A stretch of DNA of 64,000 nucleotides from Poseidonibacter lekithochrous (GCF_013283835.1 NZ_CP054052.1:2356001-2420000); one strand, 5' to 3'; numbered from the stretch's first letter, positions 49,501 to 58,821 are shown. Made by a program: numbers and translations. Notes: generated by a model from the sequence alone, not told the origin.

Positions 49501-52500
49501 AATATACTAAAAGCTGGTGCTGTTACTTGGACAGATAATATGACAGGTATAAGTGGATTTGTAAATTCCTCAAACTCTTTAATTGGATCATCTAATAATG
49601 ATTATGTTGGGTCAAATGGGATTACAGTTTTAAGTAATGGTAACTATATTGTTAATTCCTCAAACTGGAATAATGGAAGTATTCTAAAAGCCGGTGCAGT
49701 TACCTGGGCAAATAGCAATACTGGTATCTTTGGAGTAATAAACTCTTCAAACTCATTAATTGGAATAAATAATAATGATCAAATTGGTTCAAATGGTATA
49801 ACTGTTTTAAATAATAGCAACTATGTAGTTAATTCCTCAAACTGGAATAATGGAAGTATTTTAAAAGCCGGTGCAGTTACATGGGGTAATGGGAATAGTG
49901 GTATTTCAGGAGCTGTTAGTTCTTCAAATTCACTAATTGGTGCATCAAATAATGACCAAATTGGGTTAAATGGTATAACTGCATTAAATAATGGAAACTA
50001 TATTATTAATTCATCAAACTGGAATAATGGAAGTATTTTAAAAGCTGGAGCTGTTACATGGGGTAATGGTAATAGCGGTGCTTTAGGAGTTGTTAGTTCT
50101 TTAAACTCTATCATTGGAATAAATAATAATGATAGTATTGGATCAAAGGGAATAACTGCCTTAAGTAATGGAAACTATATTGTAAACTCATTTATAAATA
50201 AAGGTGTAGCTACATTTTTAGATGGAACAACACAAACACATGGAACAATCAATAATTCAAACTCTTTATATGCAGAAAATACAACTAGTCTATTAAGTAT
50301 TAAAGAAACAATAGAGGGTGTACTTCTTATTGAAAAAGATAGTAGCGTTGGTGGTACTATTTATAAGGTAAATAAAAACTATAATACGACAAATAGTGCA
50401 AGTAATGCTTTATTTACATCATCTCCTTCAGCAAATTCTATTATAACAACAACCAGCCTAAAAACACTACTTGATAGTGGAACAGCAGTTACATTACAAG
50501 CTAATAATGATATTAGTGTAGATAGTGATATTATTGTTAATAATACTTCTGGAAATGGTGGTGATTTTACTTTAGAAGCTGGTAGAAATATTACTTTTAA
50601 CTCTAATATCTTTACAGATAATGGTAACTTTACTGCAATTGCAGGTTCTGCAAATGCTAACAGTACTTATAAAGATAGTGGTACTCCTACTATTAGTATC
50701 ACAAATAGTGCAAGTATTAATGCTGGTACTGCAAATATTAAATTACATTCTAATGGTGGTAATTTTATAAATAATAGTGGTTCTTCAACTCCTTTTACAT
50801 CTTCTTTAACTTCTATTTATTTAGATAGTTTTACTAATGCAACTTTAAATAATTTAGCAATAAATTCAAAAAGATATAATACAACCTATGATGGAGGTTG
50901 TTTAACAGCTAATTGCATTTTACCTACTTCTGGGGTAAACATGTTATATTCAATTGCTCCACAACTTACTGTTTCGACAATTGGTTTTACTACTACTTAT
51001 GGAGATGATATAAATATTGGAGGAGCTGTATTATCTGGCTTTGTAGATGAAGATTTTTATTTAACTGCAGGAATCAGTGGAACAGCTGTTTATGATATAA
51101 CAGGAACTAAGTCAAGTTCTGGGAAATATAGTACAGGAACTCATGATATTAAATATGTATCAGGTTTAATTAGTAAGTATGGATATGGTTTTATAGATAA
51201 TACAACAGATACAAATGAACTTACTGTTAATAAAAAAGCCTTATCTCTTTCTAATATTGTAGCTTCTAATAAAGTTTATGATGGAAATACTACTGCTAAT
51301 ACTTCAGGAACTTTAGTTGGTGTTGTAAGTGGAGATTCTATAGGTAAAAATATTACTTCTACTTTCTCTGATAAAAATGCTGGAAATTCGAAAACTGTTA
51401 CTATTAATTCATTAGTTTTAAGTGGTTTAGATAAAGACAATTATGCTATCTCTTCTGGTCAAACTGCAACTGCTAATATTTCAAAGAAAGCTTTATCTCT
51501 TTCTAATATTGTAGCTTCTAAAAAAGTTTATGATGGAAATACTACGGCTTCTACTTCAGGAACTTTAGTTGGTGTTGTAAGTGGAGATAATATTGATAAA
51601 AATATTACTTCTACTTTCTCTGATAAAAATGCTGGAAATTCGAAAACTGTTACTATTAATTCATTAGTTTTAAGTGGTTTAGATAAAGATAATTATTCTA
51701 TTACAAGTGGGCAAACTAGCACAGCTGATATTTCAAAGAAAGCCTTATCTCTTTCTAATATTGTAGCTTCTAATAAAGTTTATGATGGAAATACTACGGC
51801 TTCTACTTCAGGAACTTTAGTTGGTGTTGTAAGTGGAGATTCTATAGGTAAAACTATTACTTCTACTTTCTCTGATAAAAATGCTGGAAATTCGAAAACT
51901 GTTACTATTAATTCATTAGTTTTAAGTGGTTTAGATAAAGATAATTATTCTATTACAAGTGGGCAAACTAGCACAGCTGATATTTCAAAGAAAGCCTTAT
52001 CTCTTTCTAATATTGTAGCTTCTAATAAAGTTTATGATGGAAATACTACAGCTAGTACTACTGCCTCTTTACTTGGTGTTGTAAGTGGAGATTCTATAGG
52101 TAAAAATATTACTTCTACTTTCTCTGATAAAAATGCTGGAAATTCGAAAACTGTTACTATTAATTCATTAGTTTTAAGTGGTTTAGATAAAGACAATTAT
52201 GCTATCTCTTCTGGTCAAACTGCAACTGCTAATATTTCAAAGAAAGCTTTATCTCTTTCTAATATTGTAGCTTCTAAAAAAGTTTATGATGGAAATACTA
52301 CGGCTTCTACTTCAGGAACTTTAGTTGGTGTTGTAAGTGGAGATTCTATAGGTAAAAATATTACTTCTACTTTCTCTGATAAAAATGCTGGAAATTCGAA
52401 AACTGTTACTATTAATTCATTAGTTTTAAGTGGTTTAGATAAAGACAATTATGCTATCTCTTCTGGTCAAACTGCAACTGCTAATATTTCAAAGAAAGCT

Positions 52501-54699
52501 TTATCTCTTTCTAATATTGTAGCTTCTAAAAAAGTTTATGATGGAAATACTACGGCTTCTACTTCAGGAACTTTAGTTGGTGTTGTAAGTGGAGATAATA
52601 TTGATAAAAATATTACTTCTACTTTCTCTGATAAAAATGCTGGAAATTCGAAAACTGTTACTATTAATTCATTAGTTTTAAGTGGTTTAGATAAAGATAA
52701 TTATTCTATTACAAGTGGGCAAACTAGCACAGCTAATATTTCAAAGAAAGCCTTATCTCTTTCTAATATTGTAGCTTCTAATAAAGTTTATGATGGAAAT
52801 ACTACAGCTAGTACTACTGCCTCTTTACTTGGTGTTGTAAGTGGAGATAATATTGATAAAAATATTACTTCTACTTTCTCTGATAAAAATGCTGGAAATT
52901 CGAAAACTGTTACTATTAATTCATTAGTTTTAAGTGGTTTAGATAAAGACAATTATTCTATTACAAGTGGTCAAACTAGCACAGCTGATATTTCAAAGAA
53001 AGCTTTATCTCTTTCTAATATTGTAGCTTCTAATAAAGTTTATGATGGAAATACTACAGCTAGTACTACTGCCTCTTTAGTAGGTATTTTAAGTGGAGAT
53101 AATATTGATAAAAATATTACTTCTACTTTCTCTGATAAAAATGCTGGAAATTCGAAAACTGTTACTATTAATTCATTAGTTTTAAGTGGTTTAGATAAAG
53201 ATAATTATTCTATTACAAGTGGGCAAACTAGCACAGCTGATATTTCAAAGAAAGCCTTATCTCTTTCTAATATTGTAGCTTCTAATAAAGTTTATGATGG
53301 AAATACTACGGCTTCTACTTCAGGAACTTTAGTTGGTGTTGTAAGTGGAGATAATATTGATAAAAATATTACTTCTACTTTCTCTGATAAAAATGCTGGA
53401 AATTCGAAAACTGTTACTATTAATTCATTAGTTTTAAGTGGTTTAGATAAAGATAATTATTCTATTACAAGTGGGCAAACTAGCACAGCTGATATTTCAA
53501 AGAAAGCCTTATCTCTTTCTAATATTGTAGCTTCTAATAAAGTTTATGATGGAAATACTACGGCTTCTACTTCAGGAACTTTAGTTGGTGTTGTAAGTGG
53601 AGATTCTATAGGTAAAACTATTACTTCTACTTTCTCTGATAAAAATGCTGGAAATTCAAAAACTGTTACTATTAATTCATTAGTTTTAAGTGGTTTAGAT
53701 AAAGATAATTATTCTATTACAAGTGGGCAAACTAGCACAGCTGATATTTCAAAGAAAGCCTTATCTCTTTCTAATATTGTAGCTTCTAATAAAGTTTATG
53801 ATGGAAATACTACAGCTAGTACTACTGCCTCTTTACTTGGTGTTGTAAGTGGAGATTCTATAGGTAAAACTATTACTTCTACTTTCTTTGATAAAAATGC
53901 TGGAAATTCGAAAACTGTTACTATTAATTCATTAGTTTTAAGTGGTTTAGATAAAGATAATTATTCTATTACAAGTGGGCAAACTAGCACAGCTGATATT
54001 TCAAAGAAAGCCTTATCTCTTTCTAATATTGTAGCTTCTAATAAAGTTTATGATGGAAATACTACGGCTTCTACTTCAGGAACTTTAGTTGGTGTTGTAA
54101 GTGGAGATAATATTGATAAAAATATTACTTCTACTTTCTCTGATAAAAATGCTGGAAATTCGAAAACTGTTACTATTAATTCATTAGTTTTAAGTGGTTT
54201 AGATAAAGATAATTATTCTATTACAAGTGGTCAGACTAGTACTGCTAATATTTCTAAACAACAATTAAGATACAAACTAGGAAGTATTATTTTTGGTAGA
54301 GATGATAATAAGAACTATAAAATCTCAGACCTATTCTCAGGTGAGTTAATATTTGGTAAAGAATATTCTTTTATGAAAGAAGGAACTGATTATGAGTTTA
54401 CAAATAATGGTGAAGTAATAAAAAGCCTTAAAAAAGCCGGTACGTATATTGTTGAAGTAAAAATGCTAAATGACAACTATAGCCTAAGTAACAACAGTAA
54501 AAAAGGTTTCTTTACTCTTTTAGCTTCAGCAGAGAGTTATAGAGAAATTGTTTCGGGAATAAGAAAACCTATTGAAATAAAGAAAATAGAAATAAAAATT
54601 AATGATTCCCAAAATAACTATTTTGAAGACACTTATTTTGATGAAAATAATTTTGACAACAATTTAAGTGATAAAATTAAGTTACCAGAGGATATATAA
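46543..54699 (+). CDS. TpsA-type exoprotein (filamentous hemagglutinin-like) with two repeat arrays
   Basis: 2718 residues from ATG 46543 (GGAGAAAG ahead). Signal region about 1-38. TPS secretion domain about 38-250 with 'INGALNANGQVWILNSNGVLFG' carrying an NSNG version of the usual NPNG. Beta-helix region to about 500. Array A: about 12 units of 59 residues (about 507-1246) with 'LNNGNYIVNSSNWNNGS' and 'AGAVTW' in each. An MBG-like stretch lies at about 1475-1560. Array B: 12 units of 84 residues (1565-2572) of YDG type ('NKVYDGNTTA', 'SDKNAGNSKTV', 'LSGLDKDNY'). Non-repetitive tail. Secreted through the TpsB encoded next; probably an adhesin or matrix protein. Confidence 0.94.
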   Translation: MKANINFKSRFKILKNGKISLILSALLGSVTITVAAPTGGKVTSGNATISQSGNITNINQASSKASINWQDFSIKQHETVNFKQPDVNSITLNRVVGNEKSIINGALNANGQVWILNSNGVLFGKKASINTSGIVASTLNMSDKDFNEGNYKFSGDSKNSIINEGRIDIRNTGYASFFGQKVVNEGVIKATLGDVNLVSASEVTLNLNGNSTLSLTVNKGILDSLIDNKGAIYTKGGEVLLSANAVDTLVASVVNNEGIVEAQGFSEENGVIKLSGDIVVNNGTLNASGENGGDITTHAKLIIDNGISDVSAKTKAGNITQIADEINQTSKAILKADAKEVAGKILLNHKNIKDTSIYASGKMSAKGKAGGNIKISSETVKIVGAKLDSSGTQNAGEINLGGEWQGKNETIKNAKNTEILNSNITNNGKDAVVTVWSNEKTLYNSKIEAKNGNVEISSKGNLGFDGDVIAKNLLLDPKNITIKDINTYSLEKTIINPTGSLTNKFGLKTLVLDNGNFVVSTSGASISGIKSVGKVYMYDSSGALISTLSGSNTSDYVGTYGINLLSNGNFVIKSPLWNTHRGAVTWVDKNVGLSGVVSSANSLVGTTEYDNVGYTVTSLTNGNYVITSSNWDRGAIQNVGAVTWGNGTTGTVGEVSIANSLVGSTAYDSISNNNSKVTDLKNGKYVISSYYWDNGSIKDVGSVTLVDGTTAASGEITASNSLVGHAAYDYIGSNIHVLSNGNFLVSSVEWNNGSAFDAGVITWVNSNLPLVGTVNESNSLVGSSNMDYIGDTTVHELGNGNFVLTHKNWDNGSATNTGAITWVDGSKGISGVIGESNSLVGSSSNDKLNNVKVLNNGNYVVYSSSWNNGNIIDAGAVTWADGTIGIKGVINQNNSLVGTTASDHVGMGITALNNGNYVIKSSNWINGNVLKAGAVTWADGTTGIQGTINSSNSLIGQVNNDQVGLNGITALNNGSYIVNSSKWNNGNILKAGAVTWTDNMTGISGFVNSSNSLIGSSNNDYVGSNGITVLSNGNYIVNSSNWNNGSILKAGAVTWANSNTGIFGVINSSNSLIGINNNDQIGSNGITVLNNSNYVVNSSNWNNGSILKAGAVTWGNGNSGISGAVSSSNSLIGASNNDQIGLNGITALNNGNYIINSSNWNNGSILKAGAVTWGNGNSGALGVVSSLNSIIGINNNDSIGSKGITALSNGNYIVNSFINKGVATFLDGTTQTHGTINNSNSLYAENTTSLLSIKETIEGVLLIEKDSSVGGTIYKVNKNYNTTNSASNALFTSSPSANSIITTTSLKTLLDSGTAVTLQANNDISVDSDIIVNNTSGNGGDFTLEAGRNITFNSNIFTDNGNFTAIAGSANANSTYKDSGTPTISITNSASINAGTANIKLHSNGGNFINNSGSSTPFTSSLTSIYLDSFTNATLNNLAINSKRYNTTYDGGCLTANCILPTSGVNMLYSIAPQLTVSTIGFTTTYGDDINIGGAVLSGFVDEDFYLTAGISGTAVYDITGTKSSSGKYSTGTHDIKYVSGLISKYGYGFIDNTTDTNELTVNKKALSLSNIVASNKVYDGNTTANTSGTLVGVVSGDSIGKNITSTFSDKNAGNSKTVTINSLVLSGLDKDNYAISSGQTATANISKKALSLSNIVASKKVYDGNTTASTSGTLVGVVSGDNIDKNITSTFSDKNAGNSKTVTINSLVLSGLDKDNYSITSGQTSTADISKKALSLSNIVASNKVYDGNTTASTSGTLVGVVSGDSIGKTITSTFSDKNAGNSKTVTINSLVLSGLDKDNYSITSGQTSTADISKKALSLSNIVASNKVYDGNTTASTTASLLGVVSGDSIGKNITSTFSDKNAGNSKTVTINSLVLSGLDKDNYAISSGQTATANISKKALSLSNIVASKKVYDGNTTASTSGTLVGVVSGDSIGKNITSTFSDKNAGNSKTVTINSLVLSGLDKDNYAISSGQTATANISKKALSLSNIVASKKVYDGNTTASTSGTLVGVVSGDNIDKNITSTFSDKNAGNSKTVTINSLVLSGLDKDNYSITSGQTSTANISKKALSLSNIVASNKVYDGNTTASTTASLLGVVSGDNIDKNITSTFSDKNAGNSKTVTINSLVLSGLDKDNYSITSGQTSTADISKKALSLSNIVASNKVYDGNTTASTTASLVGILSGDNIDKNITSTFSDKNAGNSKTVTINSLVLSGLDKDNYSITSGQTSTADISKKALSLSNIVASNKVYDGNTTASTSGTLVGVVSGDNIDKNITSTFSDKNAGNSKTVTINSLVLSGLDKDNYSITSGQTSTADISKKALSLSNIVASNKVYDGNTTASTSGTLVGVVSGDSIGKTITSTFSDKNAGNSKTVTINSLVLSGLDKDNYSITSGQTSTADISKKALSLSNIVASNKVYDGNTTASTTASLLGVVSGDSIGKTITSTFFDKNAGNSKTVTINSLVLSGLDKDNYSITSGQTSTADISKKALSLSNIVASNKVYDGNTTASTSGTLVGVVSGDNIDKNITSTFSDKNAGNSKTVTINSLVLSGLDKDNYSITSGQTSTANISKQQLRYKLGSIIFGRDDNKNYKISDLFSGELIFGKEYSFMKEGTDYEFTNNGEVIKSLKKAGTYIVEVKMLNDNYSLSNNSKKGFFTLLASAESYREIVSGIRKPIEIKKIEIKINDSQNNYFEDTYFDENNFDNNLSDKIKLPEDI
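48061..50279 (+). repeat. Array A in tpsA: about 12 x 177-bp coding repeats
   Basis: In the second half the period is exactly 177 bp (AAAGC(C/T)GG at 49510, 49687, 49864 and 50041). Units near the start are more diverged and of variable length, and the last ('GVATFLDGTT') is degenerate. Each codes a G-N-Y/F-x-V-x-S-x-x-W unit ending AGAVTW. Confidence 0.9.
51235..54258 (+). repeat. Array B in tpsA: 12 x 252-bp near-identical YDG repeats
   Basis: TTATCT of each unit occurs at 51241, 51493, 51745, 51997, 52249, 52501, 52753, 53005, 53257, 53509, 53761 and 54013, an exact 252-bp period. Units differ only at a few variable patches that are shuffled between units. Confidence 0.97.
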
Positions 54700-54716
54700 A
54701 TATCTATTTTAAAAAA

Positions 54717-54757
54717 TGAGTAAAAGGTGAGTAGAAGATAAGTTAGAATTTTATAAT
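54717..54757 (+). promoter_or_regulatory. TGAGTA direct-repeat promoter of tpsB
   Basis: TGAGTA at 54717 and 54728 (11-bp period), then GATAAGTTA and TATAAT at 54752. Gives tpsB its own promoter with the same architecture as tpsA. Confidence 0.65.
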
Positions 54758-54776
54758 TAATAACTAAGGATTAAAA

Positions 54777-56468
54777 TTGAACAAATCAAAATACCTTCTT
54801 CTTACAGCATTTACATTACCATCACTACTATTGGCAAATTCTATTCCAAATAGTAGTGATGCTACAAAGTCAATCAAAATTCCTAAAGAATTATCAAAAA
54901 CAAAGTCTAAACCTTTGGTAGAACTTGATGGTGTAAAGAAACAATACAAGCCTAGACTAAAAGATGATAAAAGTGGTAGAAAAGTACTAATAAAAAGTTT
55001 TATTTTTACAAAAAATCAAAATATAAGTGACAGCATTTTATCAACAACATTAAATACATACAAAAATAAAAAACTTAGTTTTAGAGAAATTCAAATGCTT
55101 AGTTCTTTAATAACTAAGAAATATAGAGATGCAGGTTTTTTAGTTGCAAAAGCATATATTCCAGAACAAACTCTATCTAATGGTGTTCTTGAAATTGCAA
55201 TAATAGAAGGGCAATATGGAAATTTTGAACTAATTAATAAATCAAAAGTCAACTCTTCGTTAATTCAATCTATTATAAATCATAGTACCGAGAATAAAGT
55301 AATTAGAAATACTTCTTTAGATCGAAGTCTATTATTGCTAAATGATATTCCTGGAATTATTATAACAAAAACAGCTATTAAAGCTGGAGAAAAAATAGGT
55401 ACTAGTGATTTTAATGTAATAGTAGAAGATACAAAAACATTCGATGGCTACATACTAACTGATAACTATGGAAGTAGATACACAGGAAAACAAAGAGCAA
55501 TGATAGGAGCTAATCTAAATTCTCCTTTTAACATAGGAGATAAACTATCAATTACAGGTCTAATAGGAAAAGGTGAAGATATAACAAATGGTTCTATTTC
55601 ATACTCTTTTCCAATGTATTCTAATGGATTAAGAGGAAAAGTAGCTTATTCAAATACAAGCTATCACTTAATAGAAGAATACCAGAACTTAGATTCTGTT
55701 GGTGAAACAAATACATATAACTTTACAATGACATACCCAATAGTAAAAACTAGAAATGAAACACTAAATATTTATTCTATTGTGGAACAAAATAGACTAA
55801 AAGATGAAGTAAGAAGTACAAATTACGAAATTAAAAAAAGTTCTCAAGTTTTAAGAGTAGGATTAAATTATATAAATAATAATCAAACTCTATTGGGAAT
55901 GAACCAAAATATAAATGCATCAATCAAATACTCATTTGGAAATCTAAAATTCAATGATAAGTCACAAGAAAGCTTAGATATTGATGGAGCAAATACACAA
56001 GGAAAGTATTCAAAAATAGAACTTGAACTTTCATCTGTTTTACAAGTTAATAAGCAAATATCTTTAGAGAGTTCAATAAAAGCTCAACGTGTTTTAAATG
56101 GTAAAAACTTAGATGGAAGTGAAGACTTTTCTATCGGTGGTGCTTATGGCGTAAAAACTTATCCAAGTGGAGAACTAAGTGCTGAAAATGGTTATTTATT
56201 TAATATAGAAGCTAAATATCAATTACCAAATATTTCAAGAGTAACTCATAATATGGGGCTATTTTATGACATGGGATATGTAGATATGGAAAATCCCATT
56301 TCTACTTTTGAAAGAAGAATATTAAAAGATATTGGAATAGGACATTATGCCAATTATAAAAATATATTTACTAAATTCCAAGTTGCATGGAAAATAGACA
56401 ATGAACATATAAAAAGTGAACCAGATCAAAATAGTAAAATACTAGGAATGATAGGAATGACTTTTTAA
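54777..56468 (+). CDS. TpsB transporter (ShlB/FhaC/HecB family), TTG start
   Basis: 563 residues. Start TTG 54777 with TAAGGATT ahead; it yields a proper signal peptide (MNKSKYLLLTAFTLPSLLLA). N-terminal linker, then POTRA domain(s) about 60-210 ('VLIKSFIFTKNQNISDSIL', 'YRDAGFLVAKAYIP', 'GVLEIAIIEGQYG'), then a 16-strand barrel with 'RRILKDIGIGHYANY' near the end and terminal 'GMIGMTF' ending in the aromatic barrel residue. Secretes the adjacent TpsA across the outer membrane. Confidence 0.95.
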   Translation: MNKSKYLLLTAFTLPSLLLANSIPNSSDATKSIKIPKELSKTKSKPLVELDGVKKQYKPRLKDDKSGRKVLIKSFIFTKNQNISDSILSTTLNTYKNKKLSFREIQMLSSLITKKYRDAGFLVAKAYIPEQTLSNGVLEIAIIEGQYGNFELINKSKVNSSLIQSIINHSTENKVIRNTSLDRSLLLLNDIPGIIITKTAIKAGEKIGTSDFNVIVEDTKTFDGYILTDNYGSRYTGKQRAMIGANLNSPFNIGDKLSITGLIGKGEDITNGSISYSFPMYSNGLRGKVAYSNTSYHLIEEYQNLDSVGETNTYNFTMTYPIVKTRNETLNIYSIVEQNRLKDEVRSTNYEIKKSSQVLRVGLNYINNNQTLLGMNQNINASIKYSFGNLKFNDKSQESLDIDGANTQGKYSKIELELSSVLQVNKQISLESSIKAQRVLNGKNLDGSEDFSIGGAYGVKTYPSGELSAENGYLFNIEAKYQLPNISRVTHNMGLFYDMGYVDMENPISTFERRILKDIGIGHYANYKNIFTKFQVAWKIDNEHIKSEPDQNSKILGMIGMTF

Positions 56469-56471
56469 AAG

Positions 56472-56906
56472 TTAATTACTTTTCAGCTCTTTTATAACAC
56501 TAATTAGTTTAGTCAAAAGAGCTGTTTGATCTATAGGTTTTTGAACAAATCCTTTTATACTAAGCTTTTCTAACTCTAAAAACTCTTCTGATTCTGTATG
56601 AGCAGATAAAATAATAATTGACTGAGATGGATTTTTTTCAAGTATCATCTTACATAAATCTGAACCATTTAAAATAGGCATACTCAAATCTGAAATGACA
56701 ATATCATAAAAAGAATTATTCTTAAGAGTAAAGCTTTCATATATTTCTATTGCTTCTTTTCCATTATTTGCAGTATCAATATTAGGAAAAACCTTTTTCA
56801 ACATTTTAATTGTTTGTTCTCTTACAATATCGTTGTCTTCAACAAATAGAACATTTATTAATTTACAAAATGGCAATAATTCTTTTAATTCATTAATATT
56901 TAACAC
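56472..56906 (-). CDS. Stand-alone receiver domain protein, GTG start
   Basis: 144 residues, a single REC domain: 'VLFVEDNDIVREQTIKML', phospho-Asp in 'VISDLSMPILNG' (about 70), 'ILSAHTE' and 'VQKPID'. No output domain. Start is GTG 56906 with only a weak ribosome site. Its N-terminus resembles that of the OmpR-type regulator at 58822, so both may be served by the same kinase. Directly downstream of the CHASE kinase. Confidence 0.88.
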   Translation of the reverse strand: MLNINELKELLPFCKLINVLFVEDNDIVREQTIKMLKKVFPNIDTANNGKEAIEIYESFTLKNNSFYDIVISDLSMPILNGSDLCKMILEKNPSQSIIILSAHTESEEFLELEKLSIKGFVQKPIDQTALLTKLISVIKELKSN

Positions 56907-56946
56907 AGTACTCTCTTGTTTGATTTTTTTAATTCTATCAAAACTA

Positions 56947-58737
56947 TTATGATTCTTTATTAATTAAATGATTATTTTTCATTATTATCCTGAATAATGC
57001 TCCACCATTAATATTTTCAATTTCTAAAGTACCATTACAATGATCTTCTATAATAGTTTTACTCATATAAAGACCAAGTCCTGTACCATCTCTTTTCATT
57101 TTTGTAGAGAAGTAAGGATCAAATATTTTATTTAAATATTCCTCTTTTATTCCACCACCATTATCATTGATTTCTAAAATATATGAATCATTTTTTTTGT
57201 AAGTATTAATTATTACTTTTGGATCTTTTATATTTTTTTCAACCAAAACATCTTCTGCATTTTTAAGAAGATTTAATATTACTTGACTAAATTGAGAAGG
57301 ATAAATATGTAATTTCTCCGAACAATTATAGTTTTTAACTAATTTAATACTTTTTTCATCATATGATGAGTGAATAATATTTATAGTTTTGTCTACCACT
57401 TCTTCAATATTTACATCTTCTTTTTCAAGATTTGGTTTATAGAAGTTCCTAAAATCGTCTATAGTTGAAGATAAATGTTGTGAATACTCTGAAATTAATT
57501 CAATTTCTTTTAATAACTCTTCATTAGAAATTTCATCATAAAGTTGTACCTGAAGAGAAATCGTATTTGCTGTTGATGTAATTGCAGTTAGCGGCTGCCT
57601 CCATTGATGAGCAATCATGCTAATCATTTCACCTGTTTGCGCAAGTTTTGATTGTTGAATTAATTGATTAGTTTTTTCTTGGTTTTTATCAACTTCTTCA
57701 TTTATTCGACCTTCCAATTCATTTTTCAATTTTGTTCTTCTTGAAATAATAAGAATATAGACAACTATCGATAAAGTTAAAAGCACCCCCGAAGCAAATA
57801 CAATAACATGCAAAAAGCCTTTTTGAGAATCAATAAAATCAAATCTAGGTGTTGTAATCATTATTAACTTTCTACCTAATGTTTCATGCAATTCTCTAGT
57901 ATATGTCATAGCAGTATTTAACTCTTTTATTGGCTGAGAATTATGAGTTGTAATTAGTTCATTTTTTCCTGAAGTTGCATCAATAATCTTAAACTCTACC
58001 CCATCCATTTCATCTTCAATTTTTGAGTGTGGATAAACTTCATTATAATTATAAATTCCAGTTACAAAACCTTTTAGATTTTTTATACGTTCCTCAACTG
58101 TTGAGGAAACAGCTGTATATATTGGAAGAAAAATAAAAAAACCTTTTTCTTTTTTATTATTTTGAGTAATAGTAACAGTATCAGAAGCTTGAGCTAATCC
58201 TGTAGTCATAGCTTTATTTAGACTTTTTGAAATAATTGTATTAGAAGATAAATCTAATCCAAAAAGAGACTTATTTTCATTCAATGGGGAAATATGATAT
58301 ATAGGGTAATACTCTTTTTTATTTCCTACTGATTCTAAACTCTTTTGGCTATTTTGTTCTACAAACTCAAACTCTAAAAATTGTTCTTTATGTCTATTAA
58401 TATATTTTGTTTTATCAACATTATTAACTTTTGGAACCCAAGCTAAGGCATGAATTTCTTTATGTCTTGTTAAAAGCTTTTTAACTTCAAAGTCCATTCG
58501 TTTAAAATCAGGGTCTGAATCTTCATGATATAGTATTGATAAGGCATATAAAACTTCTAATCTAAGTGCAGCATCAGTATATATTGATTCTCTAAATTCT
58601 CCAGCTTCTTTACGATAATACTGATAAAGTTCATTCATTTTAGCAGCATATAAAAACCAACTTACAACTCCAGATAATAAAAAACCTAAAACTGTAATTG
58701 ATATTAATACAACCTTTAAATTATTCTTCTTATACAT
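56947..58737 (-). CDS. CHASE-domain sensor histidine kinase
   Basis: 596 residues. Membrane helix about 9-29, periplasmic CHASE domain about 45-270 ('HALAWVPKV', 'YYPIYHISPL', 'GLDLSSN', 'GFFIFLPIY'), second helix about 310-332, coiled linker, H-box 'MIAHQWRQPLTAI' (about 378), HATPase with 'NLLKNAEDVL', 'DNGGGI' and 'GTGLGLYMSK'. Senses an extracytoplasmic ligand. Its own upstream region has the TGAGTT repeat, suggesting autoregulation. Confidence 0.93.
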   Translation of the reverse strand: MYKKNNLKVVLISITVLGFLLSGVVSWFLYAAKMNELYQYYRKEAGEFRESIYTDAALRLEVLYALSILYHEDSDPDFKRMDFEVKKLLTRHKEIHALAWVPKVNNVDKTKYINRHKEQFLEFEFVEQNSQKSLESVGNKKEYYPIYHISPLNENKSLFGLDLSSNTIISKSLNKAMTTGLAQASDTVTITQNNKKEKGFFIFLPIYTAVSSTVEERIKNLKGFVTGIYNYNEVYPHSKIEDEMDGVEFKIIDATSGKNELITTHNSQPIKELNTAMTYTRELHETLGRKLIMITTPRFDFIDSQKGFLHVIVFASGVLLTLSIVVYILIISRRTKLKNELEGRINEEVDKNQEKTNQLIQQSKLAQTGEMISMIAHQWRQPLTAITSTANTISLQVQLYDEISNEELLKEIELISEYSQHLSSTIDDFRNFYKPNLEKEDVNIEEVVDKTINIIHSSYDEKSIKLVKNYNCSEKLHIYPSQFSQVILNLLKNAEDVLVEKNIKDPKVIINTYKKNDSYILEINDNGGGIKEEYLNKIFDPYFSTKMKRDGTGLGLYMSKTIIEDHCNGTLEIENINGGALFRIIMKNNHLINKES

Positions 58738-58779
58738 ATTTTATCTACCTTACATATTTTATTTATACTCTTTACTTAT

Positions 58780-58819
58780 ATTTTAAATAATAGCCAAAGA
58801 TTAACTCATAAATAACTCA
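58780..58819 (-). promoter_or_regulatory. TGAGTT direct-repeat promoter before the CHASE kinase
   Basis: On the minus strand TGAGTT at 58819-58814 and 58808-58803 (11-bp period), TAAAAT at 58785-58780 as -10. A T replaces the final A of the TGAGTA found at the other sites. Confidence 0.5.
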
Positions 58820-58821
58820 AT

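Noticed and set aside
51235-54258. Regular 252-bp repeats as a possible CRISPR-like or satellite array
   Set aside because: The period is a multiple of three, the frame is open throughout, and units encode YDG-type protein repeats. No spacers and no cas genes.
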